64,000 bases of DNA from Hyphomicrobium sp. LHD-15. GTDB lineage: Bacteria; Pseudomonadota; Alphaproteobacteria; Rhizobiales; Hyphomicrobiaceae. The translations under genes and the position numbers were made by a program. How positions within the stretch are numbered: position 1 is the stretch's first letter; every line of letters starts with the position of its first letter. The notes below the pieces were generated by a model. It made no database searches, had not been told where the DNA came from, and worked only from the letters and a program-made list of their open reading frames with translations. The DNA lies in contig NZ_JAVIFT010000002.1 of assembly GCF_031157355.1 (NCBI RefSeq), forward strand, positions 792,501 to 856,500, written 5' to 3'. Below are positions 1 through 11,300 of the stretch, one piece after another.

Positions 1-429
1 CTGCTCGAGATCGGCGGGCGTCATGTTGCCGATTTCGATGCGGCCAATGCGCGGAAATGACAGGGAAAAATCAGGATCAATGGCGTAGTCGCCGCTAAGC
101 TCCTGGTTGCCCCAGACGCGAACGCGGATGCGTTCAACCTGGGACATGTCGAATTGGGGCCGCTTGTTCAGCGGGGTGGCGAGCGAGCCTGTCGGCTCCT
201 TGAACTCGACCTCTCTGATGCCCGATGCCTTGGAAGACAGGTCATGAGACGGGGCAACGGAGGCAATGTCGACGCTGGCAGACCTGAGCGTTTCGCTCAC
301 GTGCGAGCCGTCTCCGAAGCTGTCGGCCAAAATGGCGCCCGGCAAGATGCTTGCTGCAATGCACGCACCGACGATTACAGGTACACGAATACCCCGCCCG
401 GCAGGGCGGCAAATGGTTTTACTCTTCAC
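1..429 (-). CDS. Polysaccharide export protein (Wza/SLBB family), N-terminal part
   Basis: An open frame of 143 codons runs from a GTG at 429 off the left window edge. The N-terminus has a basic start, a hydrophobic stretch (about residues 11-30, VPVIVGACIAASILPGAILA) and a likely signal cleavage near ILADS. From about residue 95 it reads RIRVRVWG...ELSGDYAIDPDFSLSFPRIGRIEIGNMTP in essence, the usual start of the Poly_export domain, where a polysaccharide export protein presents Y-x-I-D-P-D-G-x-I-x-F-P-x-I-G. A GGTGGAG Shine-Dalgarno lies just upstream; an in-frame GTG three codons earlier is the alternative start. Family knowledge: these outer-membrane or periplasmic proteins form the exit channel for EPS made by Wzx/Wzy or ABC systems. 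The C-terminal SLBB repeats lie outside the window. Confidence 0.8.
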   Translation of the reverse strand, partial: MKSKTICRPAGRGIRVPVIVGACIAASILPGAILADSFGDGSHVSETLRSASVDIASVAPSHDLSSKASGIREVEFKEPTGSLATPLNKRPQFDMSQVERIRVRVWGNQELSGDYAIDPDFSLSFPRIGRIEIGNMTPADLEQ

Positions 430-829
430 GGACTCCACCCTTCCGCTACGATGTCCGCCCACTGAAGAAAAGGGCGTACGTCGTGCTCCTTATGTTGATA
501 AAAGCCAGGAGCGGATCGTGCCAAATTTGCACGACTACTTACCGAAAAGTATGACCTGTTACAGTCATGTGCAACATAAATATTATGACTTTGTTTACGG
601 TGGTTAACTTGTGAGCCCATTGCGCATCTCGGTGTTGCAAAAATCGAATTCGGGGGTCTCGCACCCCTTTGCAATCCAGTGAGAATTTGGGTTGCATCTT
701 GCGTGCCAGTCCAACGCCCGCGATGGCGCTAACCCAAACACAGAGGCCGTTCTTCCGATGGCTGTTTGTTGTGATAAAGATTGTTGGGTGTGTGCGGTGC
801 ACAACGCACCCCTATTTTGAGTGGAATTC
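430..829. promoter_or_regulatory. Divergent intergenic region between export gene and glycosyltransferase
   Basis: This is 400 bp without a convincing gene, lying between two divergently transcribed EPS genes, so it should hold promoters for both. It is visibly more AT-rich than the flanking genes (for example around 540-610). Short open frames here have no ribosome-binding site or recognisable family. I could not single out a confident -35/-10 pair. Confidence 0.5.
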
Positions 830-1825
830 ATGCCTTCCGAGCCGGTCAGCAACGTTTCCGTCGCCATTGCGCTCGTTAACTATTGTACCCGCGATCTCAC
901 GGTGGATTGTCTGCGTTCGCTCGAAGCGGAAATCGCGGACTGGCCGGATTGCGAGGTCGTCGTCGCCGATAATGCGTCGCCTGACGGTTCGGGTGCCGAG
1001 ATCGCGCAAGCGATCGAACAGAACGGCTGGTCGCGTTGGGCGCGCATGCTGCCGATGCCGAAGAACGGCGGGTTCAGCTACGGCAACAACGGCGTGATCC
1101 GCGAGCAGCTCGCACGCACTACACGGCCTCGCTACATCTGGCTGTTGAATACGGACACGATCGTCAGGCCGGGTGCGCTCAAGACGCTGGTCTCCTTCAT
1201 GGAGGCAAACCCGAAGGCAGGTTTTGCCGGCAGCCGACTCGAGCATCGGGACGGTACGCGCCAATGCTCGGCGTTCCGTTTCCACTCGATCGGAGGAGAG
1301 TTTGAGTCGAGCGTGAATGTCGGTCCGGTGAGCCGACTCTTGAAGTCGTCGGTCATTGCCCCGCCGCTGACCGACGAGACGACGCGCTACGACTGGCTAT
1401 CTGGGGCGAGCATGCTCATCCGCACCACCGTGTTCGACGACATCGGGCTCATGGATGAAGACTATTTTCTCTACTACGAGGAAACGGATTTCTGCCGCCA
1501 GGCGCTCAATCACGGCTGGACCTGCTGGTACGTGCCGCAGAGCCGCGTGGTGCATCTGGTCGGGGCCAGCACGGGTGTCACGTCCGCGGCCGGCAGGATC
1601 AAGCGGCGCGCGCCGTACTGGTTCCAATCGCGGCGTCGCTATTTCATCAAGCATCACGGCGTGGTCTACGCCACGCTGGCCGATGCGGCGCTCGGCGCCG
1701 GCACCGCGCTCTCGATGCTGCGTAATGCGATTCAGGGTCGAGGCTCATCGAGCCCTGAATATTTCCTGTCGGATCTCGCGCGTCAAAGCGCGCTTTTCAA
1801 CCGCTCACTCGGCGAAAAGCAGTAA
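830..1825 (+). CDS. Family 2 glycosyltransferase (rhamnosyltransferase-like)
   Basis: A 331-residue GT2 enzyme with a GT-A fold expected to act at the cytoplasmic membrane on a lipid-linked EPS intermediate. Visible motifs are the N-terminal nucleotide-sugar strand VAIALVNYCTRDLTVDCL, VVADNASPDGS, the metal-binding LLNTDT (DxD-like), and the acceptor-side block WLSGASMLIRTT followed by DEDYFLYYEETDFC, typical of WbbL/rhamnosyltransferase-like GT2 proteins. ATG 830 is preferred over the in-frame GTG 821 because it is ATG with a GTGGA just upstream. It converges on the fusion oxidoreductase gene with only 26 bp between stops. The donor could be dTDP-L-rhamnose, whose biosynthetic operon lies at 18-21.5 kb, but that is inference. 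Confidence 0.85.
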   Translation: MPSEPVSNVSVAIALVNYCTRDLTVDCLRSLEAEIADWPDCEVVVADNASPDGSGAEIAQAIEQNGWSRWARMLPMPKNGGFSYGNNGVIREQLARTTRPRYIWLLNTDTIVRPGALKTLVSFMEANPKAGFAGSRLEHRDGTRQCSAFRFHSIGGEFESSVNVGPVSRLLKSSVIAPPLTDETTRYDWLSGASMLIRTTVFDDIGLMDEDYFLYYEETDFCRQALNHGWTCWYVPQSRVVHLVGASTGVTSAAGRIKRRAPYWFQSRRRYFIKHHGVVYATLADAALGAGTALSMLRNAIQGRGSSSPEYFLSDLARQSALFNRSLGEKQ

Positions 1826-1851
1826 CGCGCGGCGCGCCGGTCGCTGGCCGA

Positions 1852-3975
1852 TCAGCGCATGAAGTGATCGACGGACGCGTTGATGCCCTCGACCAGCCGC
1901 TCGTAGCTGCCCGCCGGCTTCCAGCCGAGAGCCTTCTGCGTTGCGCTGCTGTCATAGCGCGCCCGGTGGGTTCGCGCGGCCCAATCGTTGAAGCTCACTG
2001 CGCGCCGGTTGGGATGGCGGATCGCGTGCTTGGCGGTTTCCTTCGCGGCGTCGATCGCAAACAGCTTCCAGACGGGTCCCTCCCGCGCGTCGAGCTTCAC
2101 GCCGGCGCGGTCTTCGATAGCCGCCACATAATCTCTAGCTGTCATGAGAGGGGCGTCAGTTAGAAGGAAGGTGTGGCCTTCGATGCCTGGCGCATCGAGT
2201 GCGCGGTCGAGCGCGTCGGCAACATCCTCGACCAGGACCAACGGAATGGGATTGCGGCCATCGCCCCAGTAGGTGACGTCGGTGTCGGAGTTGAAGAGGC
2301 CGACGCCCCAGTGCGCGGGGGGGCTGCCCTGGCCGATGACGATGCCCGGGCGCAAGACGACAAGCGGCAGGCCGCGCGTGCGATGCATCTCGTTCAGCAT
2401 CGCTTCGCAAGCCGCCTTGGAGCGCGCGTAGTGATTGCGCGTCTCGATATTGCCGTCGAGCGGGGTGTTCTCGGTGATCACGTCACTGGCGTCGCCCGAC
2501 GCGTAGGAGTCGATCGTGCCGGTGTAGATGAAGCGTTTGACGCCGTGCTTGAGGGCTGCTTCGGCAAGGGTGCGGGTCGGGTTGATGTCGTTTTCGATGT
2601 AGTCCTGCCAGCGTTTTCCTTCGGCCTTGGCAAGGTGATAGACGCTGTCGATCCCGGCGAGCGCCTTTTCGAGCGTCGCCGGATTGCCATGCGATCCTTT
2701 CAGAATATCGACGCCAAGCCCCGCAAGATTGATCTCCGCAGAGGCGGGATTGCGGGTGAGGACGCGTACGCCAAGGCCTCTTTTCGTCAGGCGTTCGACA
2801 AGGCGCCGCCCGATAAAGCCGCTGCCGCCGACGACGAGAACGCTCGGCTCCCGTTCGGATGGCAACGTTGTGCTCTTGGGCTGGGGCGCATGGGCGTCGG
2901 GCGGGAGGTTTGCGGTCGCGACGACGCTTTCGCACAGCTCCATGACCTGGGCGCCGAAGATGCCGTCGTGGCGAGAATCCAGGGTGCCGGATCTGACACC
3001 GGCATAGAAGCTTTGGACACTGCCGGCGATGCTTTCCCCGAAAGGATCGGAGGTCGGTTGTTTGCGGAGTGTCGCCAGAGCATGACGAAGGAAGCTGCGT
3101 CCGGCGTCGCGAGACAGGGCGTGGCCGGCGGCGCGCGCGGTCATGACGTTGTCGAAGATGGGATTGGCGCTTCTGGTCCGCTCGATGCGGCCTACGCCGC
3201 GCTCGAAATCAAAATGAGCGATGCCGCCGCTGCCGCGCACCTTGAGGCTGCGATCCTTTTGCCCGGGCGTAACCGACAGGTTCAACACCACTGAGGAGCG
3301 GCCGGCCTCTCCAATAAGATTCCAGTGGCGATAGACGCGCCGGCCTCCCGGCAGATCGATAGGGGATCCGGCGTGGCCGGCGGTTGCCCTGACCGGGCCG
3401 ACCAGGTCGATCACGAAGGCGGCGAGGTGCGGACCAAGCTCGAAGACGAGATTTTCGGGCGCGGCGAGAATCCAATTGTCGAACGGCCCGAACTGGATCA
3501 GCGGCAGCTGATAGAGCCAATCGACGGCGAGGTGATCGACAGTGCCCAGCGTGCCGCCGCGGATCGCATCGCGAAGCGTCTCGTAAGCCGGCATGAAAAG
3601 GAAGTTGTGGTTGACGCCGAGTTTGACGCCGCGGGCCGCCGCTTCTTCGCTGAGGGCGCGGCAAGCCGCGGATCCGAGCCCCATGGGTTTTTCCAGGAAG
3701 ACATGCTTGCCTGCTTTAATCATGCGGCTCGCGGTGTCGATATGCAATTCCGGCGGAAGAAGGATATGCACGGCGTCGCAGTCGGAGGCTGCGACCTCGT
3801 CGAGGGATTGGAAGACTTTCGGAATGCCGAACAGGTCGGCTGCATCTTGCGCGCGTGAGATCGTTTGATCGCAAACCGCGTGGAGTACGACGCCGTCCGT
3901 CGCCTTGAGCGCCTTAGCGTGTGATTGAAGGATGTAACCGGCGCCGATAAGGCCGATCTTGAGCGGTTGCGTCAT
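1852..3975 (-). CDS. Gfo/Idh/MocA oxidoreductase fused to an SDR nucleotide-sugar epimerase/dehydratase
   Basis: A 707-residue two-domain protein. Residues 1 to about 365 are a Gfo/Idh/MocA oxidoreductase: Rossmann motif IGLIGAGYILQSHAKAL, then HVFLEKPMG with the family's EKP lysine, then the C-terminal substrate barrel. From about residue 378 a complete extended SDR begins: VLVVGGSGFIGRRLVERL, VYHLA, the Thr/Ser region FIYTGTIDSY, catalytic YARSK, and LRPGIVIG. Both halves keep their cofactor and catalytic motifs, so both could be active. Each family acts on sugars or sugar nucleotides with NAD(P); a fusion could perform consecutive oxidation/reduction and epimerisation or dehydration. The gene sits alone on the minus strand among EPS glycosyltransferases, so a modified-sugar precursor role is likely. 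The exact substrate is unknown. Confidence 0.85.
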   Translation of the reverse strand: MTQPLKIGLIGAGYILQSHAKALKATDGVVLHAVCDQTISRAQDAADLFGIPKVFQSLDEVAASDCDAVHILLPPELHIDTASRMIKAGKHVFLEKPMGLGSAACRALSEEAAARGVKLGVNHNFLFMPAYETLRDAIRGGTLGTVDHLAVDWLYQLPLIQFGPFDNWILAAPENLVFELGPHLAAFVIDLVGPVRATAGHAGSPIDLPGGRRVYRHWNLIGEAGRSSVVLNLSVTPGQKDRSLKVRGSGGIAHFDFERGVGRIERTRSANPIFDNVMTARAAGHALSRDAGRSFLRHALATLRKQPTSDPFGESIAGSVQSFYAGVRSGTLDSRHDGIFGAQVMELCESVVATANLPPDAHAPQPKSTTLPSEREPSVLVVGGSGFIGRRLVERLTKRGLGVRVLTRNPASAEINLAGLGVDILKGSHGNPATLEKALAGIDSVYHLAKAEGKRWQDYIENDINPTRTLAEAALKHGVKRFIYTGTIDSYASGDASDVITENTPLDGNIETRNHYARSKAACEAMLNEMHRTRGLPLVVLRPGIVIGQGSPPAHWGVGLFNSDTDVTYWGDGRNPIPLVLVEDVADALDRALDAPGIEGHTFLLTDAPLMTARDYVAAIEDRAGVKLDAREGPVWKLFAIDAAKETAKHAIRHPNRRAVSFNDWAARTHRARYDSSATQKALGWKPAGSYERLVEGINASVDHFMR

Positions 3976-4067
3976 TGAGTGTTCCGAATTGGGGGCGAAG
4001 GAGCAGTGTAAATCATGCGGATGTGACGGCGTATGCGGTGGTGAAGCGCGCCGGCTGCAATTCTAGA

Positions 4068-5117
4068 TCATGCCGGACGCGGACCTTTGTATTCGATGAT
4101 GGGCGAAGCACGATTGCGCCAGCGGCCATAATGAAAGGTTGCCAGCCCGTGGAACTGGGCGATTTTTCCGAGCATCAGCAGCACGGCACCGGCGGCAGCG
4201 ACTTTCGGGCTCAGGCCGCGCTTGAGCTGGCGGAAAAAAAGTTGCCCAATCTTAACCGGCCAAGGCAGGAGGACGATGGCCGCGGCCACCCACCAAAGTG
4301 GGTGATGCAAGATAGCCAACACCACAAAGACCGCGAGCGCCAGGGGCATGATCGCGCCCCAGACAATAATGCTGCGGCAGGCACGCGGCCAATCGGGCCA
4401 GCGGGCGTCCGGGTGTAAATGGGCCATCTCGGCGTAGGCATGTCCGGAGCGTCGGATGCGGGTCCAGAACTGCGAAAAATGGATAATGTCGACGTCGTGG
4501 AGGGTCATCTCGGCGTCGATGCGCTCCAAGTGCCATCCCTTCTTTCTCAGGCGCATGGACAACTCTGAATCCTCGCCGGCAATCATGGTCTCGTTGTAGC
4601 CGTCCACTGATTTCAGGGCCGCGACGCGGAATAGGGCATCGCCGCCGCAGCCCGCCGCCTCGCCGATCGGCAGATCCCACTCGTCGTCGCAGAGCGCATT
4701 GTAAACGGATCGATCAGGATGGCGTTCGCGGCGCCGGCCGAACACGAGGGCAAGGTTGGGGTTGGCCTGCAACGCTGCAACGGCGCTTTCGATCCAGCCC
4801 TTCCGTAGTTCGCAGTCGCCGTCGGTCATCTGGAGAAATTCGAGATCCGGGTGGGCCTCGAGAATGACACGCATGCCCGCATTGCGCGCGCGGGCGGCCG
4901 AGAAGTTCGGTGGGGTGGACAACTGAACGATCGTGGCCCCGGCATTGCGTGCGTTCGCGACGCTCTCGTCGCTCGAACCGGAGTCGACATAGACCACGGG
5001 CGAAACAGACTGCGACCTAAGGCAGGACACCAGTCTTTCGCCTTCGTTGCGGCCAATGATCACGCTTCCGATACGGGGCGTCGTATCCGACCCCCGCTCA
5101 GTCCCCACTCTTTCCAT
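4068..5117 (-). CDS. Family 2 glycosyltransferase with C-terminal membrane segments
   Basis: 349 residues from ATG 5117. The GT2 catalytic part has SVIIGRNEGERL, VVYVDSGSSDES, the DxD-type MTDGDCEL, and the acceptor block GEAAGCGGDALFRVAAL followed by IAGEDSELSMRLRKKGW. The C-terminal third carries about two or three hydrophobic segments (IIVWGAIMPLALAVFVVLAI; WWVAAAIVLLPW; AAAGAVLLMLGKIAQF). The open frame extends upstream to ATG 5189, but those 24 residues are Cys-rich, unlike the family, and lack a Shine-Dalgarno, so the start at MERVGTERG is preferred (AGAGGG about 10 nt upstream). It probably adds a sugar to the growing EPS unit at the inner membrane; donor and acceptor are unknown. Confidence 0.8.
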   Translation of the reverse strand: MERVGTERGSDTTPRIGSVIIGRNEGERLVSCLRSQSVSPVVYVDSGSSDESVANARNAGATIVQLSTPPNFSAARARNAGMRVILEAHPDLEFLQMTDGDCELRKGWIESAVAALQANPNLALVFGRRRERHPDRSVYNALCDDEWDLPIGEAAGCGGDALFRVAALKSVDGYNETMIAGEDSELSMRLRKKGWHLERIDAEMTLHDVDIIHFSQFWTRIRRSGHAYAEMAHLHPDARWPDWPRACRSIIVWGAIMPLALAVFVVLAILHHPLWWVAAAIVLLPWPVKIGQLFFRQLKRGLSPKVAAAGAVLLMLGKIAQFHGLATFHYGRWRNRASPIIEYKGPRPA

Positions 5118-5396
5118 TCCTTCCCGCGCCCTCTGCAGAATGGTCCCACGTCCACATACGCAGCTCGGTGTCGTGCAGATGCACTGCAAGCCGGTTTGGA
5201 AGAAGCCTAGTTAGGGACATGATCAGCATAAGTTGTCGCTATTTTGAATTAACACTGGCGATCTAAGTAAATTCCTCTTTCGCGATCGAGGGTGTAAAAT
5301 TTTAAGATAACTTCTTTTCTTCTTCGGGTTTGAAAGTTGAGCGCTACAATCTGTGGCGCGTGTCGGTCGTCGATCAAGTAGTGGCTGCGCGATAAC

Positions 5397-8300
5397 GTGA
5401 CTCATATCAAACTTTGGAGTGGAGCAATTTCTTCCTCCATTCAGCCGATGGATGTGCGGGTGGTTGAGTCCGCCGTCGCTGAACCGCGCGACCTGCGCGC
5501 ACTCTTTTTCCGGCAGTGCGCGCGCTTCGGCGCAGCGGTCGCCTACACGGTGCTTGCCGACGACCTGAGTGTCGCAAACGCGATTACGTTCTCGGCTCTC
5601 GAAGGTCGGGTTCTGTCTCTCGCGTGTGGGCTCGCGGCGCGATGCCAAACCGGCGATCGCGTTCTGCTCGCACTCGATAACGGGCTCGATAGCGTCGAGC
5701 TGTTCTGGGCCTGCATCGTTGCGGGGCTCGTTCCGGTGCCGGCGCCGGCGCCGCGGCAGTTTGCCGATGCCGGTTCCAGGCGTCTCAACGGCATTGTCGA
5801 GGATTCGGGGGCTGCGCTCGTCATTTCCGCGGCGGAGCATCGAGACGAGTTCGCGCATTTGTCGGTGCCGTGGATTTCGCGTGACGCCCTCGACTCGGCT
5901 GGTCTGCGCCTTCCCGATGTGGCGATCTCTGGCGATGATCTCGCTTATCTCCAATACACGTCCGGTTCGACTAGCGATCCGCGCGGGGTGGAACTCACCC
6001 ATGCCAACGTGATGTGTCATTGCGCCGAACTGAGCCGTGCGGTGGAGGCGAGCGAGGCTCCGACCAGTAGTTTGAGCTGGCTTCCGTGGTTCCACGATTT
6101 CGGCCTTGTGCAAGGCGTTCTCTCTCCGGTCTACCTCGGCATCACGTCCTATCTGATGCCAACTGCGACCTTCATGCGCCGTCCGCTGAGCTGGCTGGAC
6201 GCGATCGGGAAGTTCAAGATCTCCTACAGCGGCGCGCCGGATACGGGGTTCCTCGCTTGCGTGAAGGCGCTGTCGCGAAAATCCGGTTGGACGGGCGATC
6301 TTTCATCGTGGTCGCTCGCGACGAGCGGAGGCGAGCCCGTGCGCGCAGAGACCGTCGAGAGTTTCTCGCGGGCGTTCGCGCCGCACGGCTTTCGTCCGCG
6401 GAGCCTGGCGCCGGCATACGGGATGGCCGAAGCCGTGCTTGCGCTCACCATCAAGCCTGGCGATGAGCTGCCGCTGGTGGTGGTGCTCGATGCTGCTGCT
6501 CTCGACCACAATCAGGTACAAGACGCGACGGCCGAGACCTCTCGATCGCGGCGGAGCCTCGTCGGGTGTGGGCAGCTTCTCGACGGCGTCGAGGTTCGCG
6601 TCGTCGATCCGGAGCAGGCTGAGGAGTGCGCGCCGGGCACGGTCGGGGAAATTTGGGTCAGCGGAGCGAGCATCGGACGCGGCTACTGGGGCAAGCCAGC
6701 TCTCAGCGAGGAGACGTTCGGCGCCCGGCTTGCTTCCCAAGGCAGAACGGGACCGCGCTACCTGCGCACGGGAGATCTCGGCTTCGTGCGCGACGGGCAG
6801 CTCTTCATTTCGGGCCGGCTCAAGGACATCATTGTCGTGCATGGCCGGAATCTCTATCCGCACGACATCGAGCTGACTGCGCAGAATGCGCATCCTTCCA
6901 TTCGCGCGTCTGGGGTCATTGCTTTCGGCATCGAGCGTCCGGAAGGAGAAGCGGTCGTCGTTTTGGCCGAGCGCGCTGGCCACCGCGATCCCGATGGCGC
7001 GCGCGATCTCGTGGATCGCATTCGGCGCGAGGTGAGTGCGGAGCACGGCGTCGAGGTGCATGACGTCGTGCTGTTGAAGCGCGGAACCTTGCCGCATACA
7101 TCCAGCGGGAAACCGCAGCGTTCGGCGGCAAAGCGAGCGTATCTGGGCGGCGAATACAGCGACGGCTCGAGCCTTCCCAAGGGCGTTGGAGAGCTGGCGC
7201 GGGGGCCGAACGATGCGCTTGAACGGATCGTCGCCGACGCTTGGATATCGGTGCTCAATCTGGATCGTGCCGATGTCGATGCCGACTTCTTTTTGATGGG
7301 CGGAAACTCGCTGATCGCCACGCAGCTCGTTTCGCGCCTCAATGCGGCCTGTGGCGCCGATCTTCCAGTGCGTGCGGTGTTTGAAGCGCCAACCATCTCC
7401 GGTCTCGCGCAAAAGTTGCGCGACGCGCCCGGGCGTGGCGGCGCGAAGCCGTTGCTCACGGCGCCTGTCGAGCACAGCGGCAAGGCAGCGGGGTATCCGC
7501 TGTCGTTTTCGCAAGAACGTTTCTGGTTCGTCTCGCAGCAGGTTCCGGAGAGCACCGCCTACCACATGCCGCTCGCCTTGCGGTTCAAGGGCGTTCTGGA
7601 TGTGCCGGCGCTCGAAGCTGCCTTCACGCGCATCATAGATCGCCACGAGATCTTGCGGACCACGTTCAAGGGAACTTCGACGGGTGTCGAAGCCCGCGTG
7701 CATCCGGCGACGCCGTTCCGGATTCGATGCAGCAAGCTCGAAGCTTCGGGCGCGAGTGCGCGCGTATCCGACGAGGCGTTGGAACGCCACCTTGCGCGTC
7801 TTGCGCAGGAGCCGTTCGATCTGGAGCAAGGCCCCCTCATTCGGGCATACCTCGCCGAGCTCGGCCCCGATGAGGCGGTCTTGCTCATCGTCATGCACCA
7901 CATCATCGGCGATCAGTGGTCGTTTGCCGTTCTCGCGCGGGAACTCGCGCATTTCTATCGCGCCGGGCGTGGGCGCGCGTCTGGCGAGGCTGGGACGTTG
8001 CCGCCGCTCGCTCTGCAGTATGGGGATTTCGCGGCCTGGCAGCGCCAGACATTCGAGGGAGACCGTCGCGAGCTGGAAGAGCACCATTGGCGTGCGCTGC
8101 TTGAGGGCATGGAGCCTCTGCAGATTGCGTCCGACTTTCCGCGTCCACATCAGCAGCTCTATCGTGGCGCGCAGGTGCGTGTGCCGTTCGATCCCAAGCT
8201 CATCTCCGAGCTGACCGCGCTTGGCGCCCGTCATTCCGCCAGCCTCTCGATGGTGATGATGGCGGCGCTCAATGTGCTGATGCAGCGCGTGACGGGGCAG

Positions 8301-11300
8301 AGCGATGTTTCCTTCGGCGTTTCCGTGGCCGGGCGCAATCAAGCGTGGTCGGAGGCGCTGATCGGAACGTTCGTGAACGTTCTGCTCTTCCGTACGGAGG
8401 TCGACAAGTCGCAGGATTTTTCGGCGCTTCTCGGACGGGTGCGCGAAACGGCGCTCGACGCGTTCGCGCATCAGGACATGCCGTTTGATCAGTTGGTCAA
8501 AGTGCTCAAGCACCAGCGGGACGCGAGCCGCGCCCCGCTGTTTCAGGTGCTGTTCAACATGATCAATGTTCCGGTTGGAAAGCTCGACTTTGCCGATCTC
8601 GATGTCTCGCGCGTGAATTTCGATGCCCGGTCGTCGCAATTCGATCTGGCGGTCATGATCGATGCCGAGCACGATTTTTCGATCTCTTTCGAATATGCCG
8701 TCCAGGTGTTTCAGCGGGAAACGATCGAGCGTTTCGCGGCGCATTATCTGAAGCTGCTCGAGGCCGTCGTCCGCGCGCCCCAGAATACAGCCGTCGTGCA
8801 GCTTTCCGTGATGGATAGCGCGGAAACAGCGAAGGTTCTGGCACTCGGCCGTGGGCCTGATCTGGAGCTGCCAGTCGAAACCGTTACCGATTGGTTGCGG
8901 CCGGCCTTTGCGAAGTGGAAAGATGAGGCCGCCGTCCTTTTCGAGGACGAGAGCGTGTCGTATCGGACGCTCGATCGCGCAGCTTCGGCAGTGGCGCGTA
9001 TGCTGCGCCAACGCGGGATCGGCCGCGGACACAAGGTCGGTCTCTACGTGTCGCGCACGCCGGCGATGCTAGCGGCGCAGCTTGGCGTTCTGAAATCGGG
9101 GGCGGCTTATGTTCCGCTCGATCCGATCAATCCGGCGCAGCGGCTCGAATATATCGTTCGCGATGCTGAGCTGAGCCTCATTCTGGTGGATGGCGAAGGC
9201 AGTGCGTCGCGGGCTTGGATGGAGCGTGTTCCAGCTCTCGACGTGGCGGCGTGCATGGCCGACGCGGAGTTCGACGGGGGCTCAGTCGACGCCGATGCTC
9301 CGAACGATCTCGATGCGCGCGGTGACGACCCTGCCTATGTCCTCTATACCTCGGGATCGACCGGCGAACCCAAGGGCGTGCTGGTGTCCCATCGCTCGCT
9401 CGTCAATCTGCTTCAGAGCGTAACCCTCGAGCCCGGTCTTTCGAGTTCCGATCGCGTTCTTGCGATTACGACGCTGAGCTTCGACATTTCCGTGGTCGAG
9501 ACGCTGCTTCCGCTCGGTGTCGGTGCTTCCATCGTTCTGGCGGGCCGCGATGATATCGTTGATGGCTCGGCGCTCCTGCGCTTGATCGACGCTCACAAGG
9601 TGTCGTTCGTGCAGGCGACGCCTTCGACATGGCATCTGCTGTTGAACGCGGGCTGGAAGGGTTCGCCGAGCGTCAAGAAGGTGGTGGTCACGGGAGAAGC
9701 GCTTCCGCAGAGTCTGGCCGTGGATCTCGTCGCACGCTGCGGCGAGGTCTGGAACATGTACGGGCCGACGGAAACCACGGTTTGGTCGACGGGCGGCAGG
9801 GTGGAAGATCCCGAAGGGCGAGGCATATCGATTGGCCGGCCGCTCGCGAATACGCAGACCTATGTTCTCGATACCGATTTCCAACTGTGTCCGATCGGGG
9901 TCGAAGGTGACCTGTTCATCGGTGGCGTCGGGGTGAGCCAGGGCTATGTGAACCTCCCGGATCTTACGGCCGAGCGGTTCCTGCCCGATGCTTTGGGGCC
10001 GCAAAATGCAAACGCCCGGATTTATCGAACCGGCGACCGAGCCCGTTGGCTGAATGACGGAACACTGGCGCATCTCGGCAGGTCGGATTCGCAGGTCAAG
10101 CTGCGGGGCTACCGCATCGAGCTTTCTGAAATAGAGGCCCATCTCGCGCGCCACCCGCAGGTTGCGCGCGCGGCGGTCTCGGTTCGGGAGGTCGTGGCCG
10201 GCGATCCGCGGCTGGTCGCCCATGTCGTGCCGCGCGGCAAGGGCCTGACGGCGGATACGCTCCGGCAGCATCTCTCCCGCTTCCTGCCGGACTACATGCT
10301 GCCCCAGCACATTTCGCTGATCGATGCTCTGCCGCTGCTGGCGAGTGGCAAGATCGATAGCAAACGCCTCGCGAGCCTGCCGCTTCAGGCGCTTTCGTCT
10401 CGCACGATCACGGCGCCGCGCACATCGGAGGAGCTTGCCGTCTGGGAGATCTGGCGGGACGTTCTCGGCATCGACGATTTCGGCGTGCACGACAACTTCT
10501 TCGATCTTGGCGGCCATTCGATGCTTGCCGTGAGGGTGGTCAACCGGGTGCGGGCCGAGTTCGATCGGACTTGCACGATTCCGATGCTGTTCCAGCATCC
10601 GACGGTTGCCGATCTCGTTGCCGGGATGCACGCGCGCGCCGATGCCGAGACGCCGCTTGTGGTCGCTTTACAGGAGCTTGGCGAAACGCCGCCGCTGTTC
10701 TGCATTTGCGGCATTCATCTCTATCAGGATCTCGCCAATCACCTTGCGCCGCACCGGCGGGTATATGCGCTGTTCGTGCCGAGCGAGATCAGCATCCTCA
10801 ACGGTGATGCCGATCACGGGGCGCTGTCCGTCGAAGCCATCGCGGCGGACTACATCAAGGAAATCCGAAAGAAGCAGCCGAATGGGCCCTATTACCTGGC
10901 AGGACTCTCGTTCGGAGGACTGCTGGCGTTCGAGGTTGCTCAACAGCTCCGGCGCAGGGGTGAGGAGGTGGCCTTCCTCGCCATGTTCGATACGATCATG
11001 CCGATGGGGCGACTTGAGGTTGTCGCGTTCAAGGCGCTGCATCATATCCGTAGGCTGCCCGAGGTTGGCTTTTCGCGGGTCTTTGCGCGAGGGAAATCGC
11101 TGATATCGGAAAGCGTCTCCGCGGCCCGGTACCATAGAGTTGTCAGCGTCGCGTCTTTGGATGCTGCGGTTGCCGAGGAAGCACGCCAGATGGCTTTGCG
11201 TAACGAGGTCTATCTTCGCGCGGCAAGGCGCTACAAGGCCCGTCCTTACGATGGCGAAGCCATTCTGATGCGCGCGGAGGACAGTAAGATACCGGACACG

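Noticed and set aside
6303-9032. 909-codon minus-strand open frame opposite the lipopeptide synthetase
   Set aside because: High-GC antisense shadow; no family likeness, and the plus strand encodes intact FAAL, PCP and C domains throughout.
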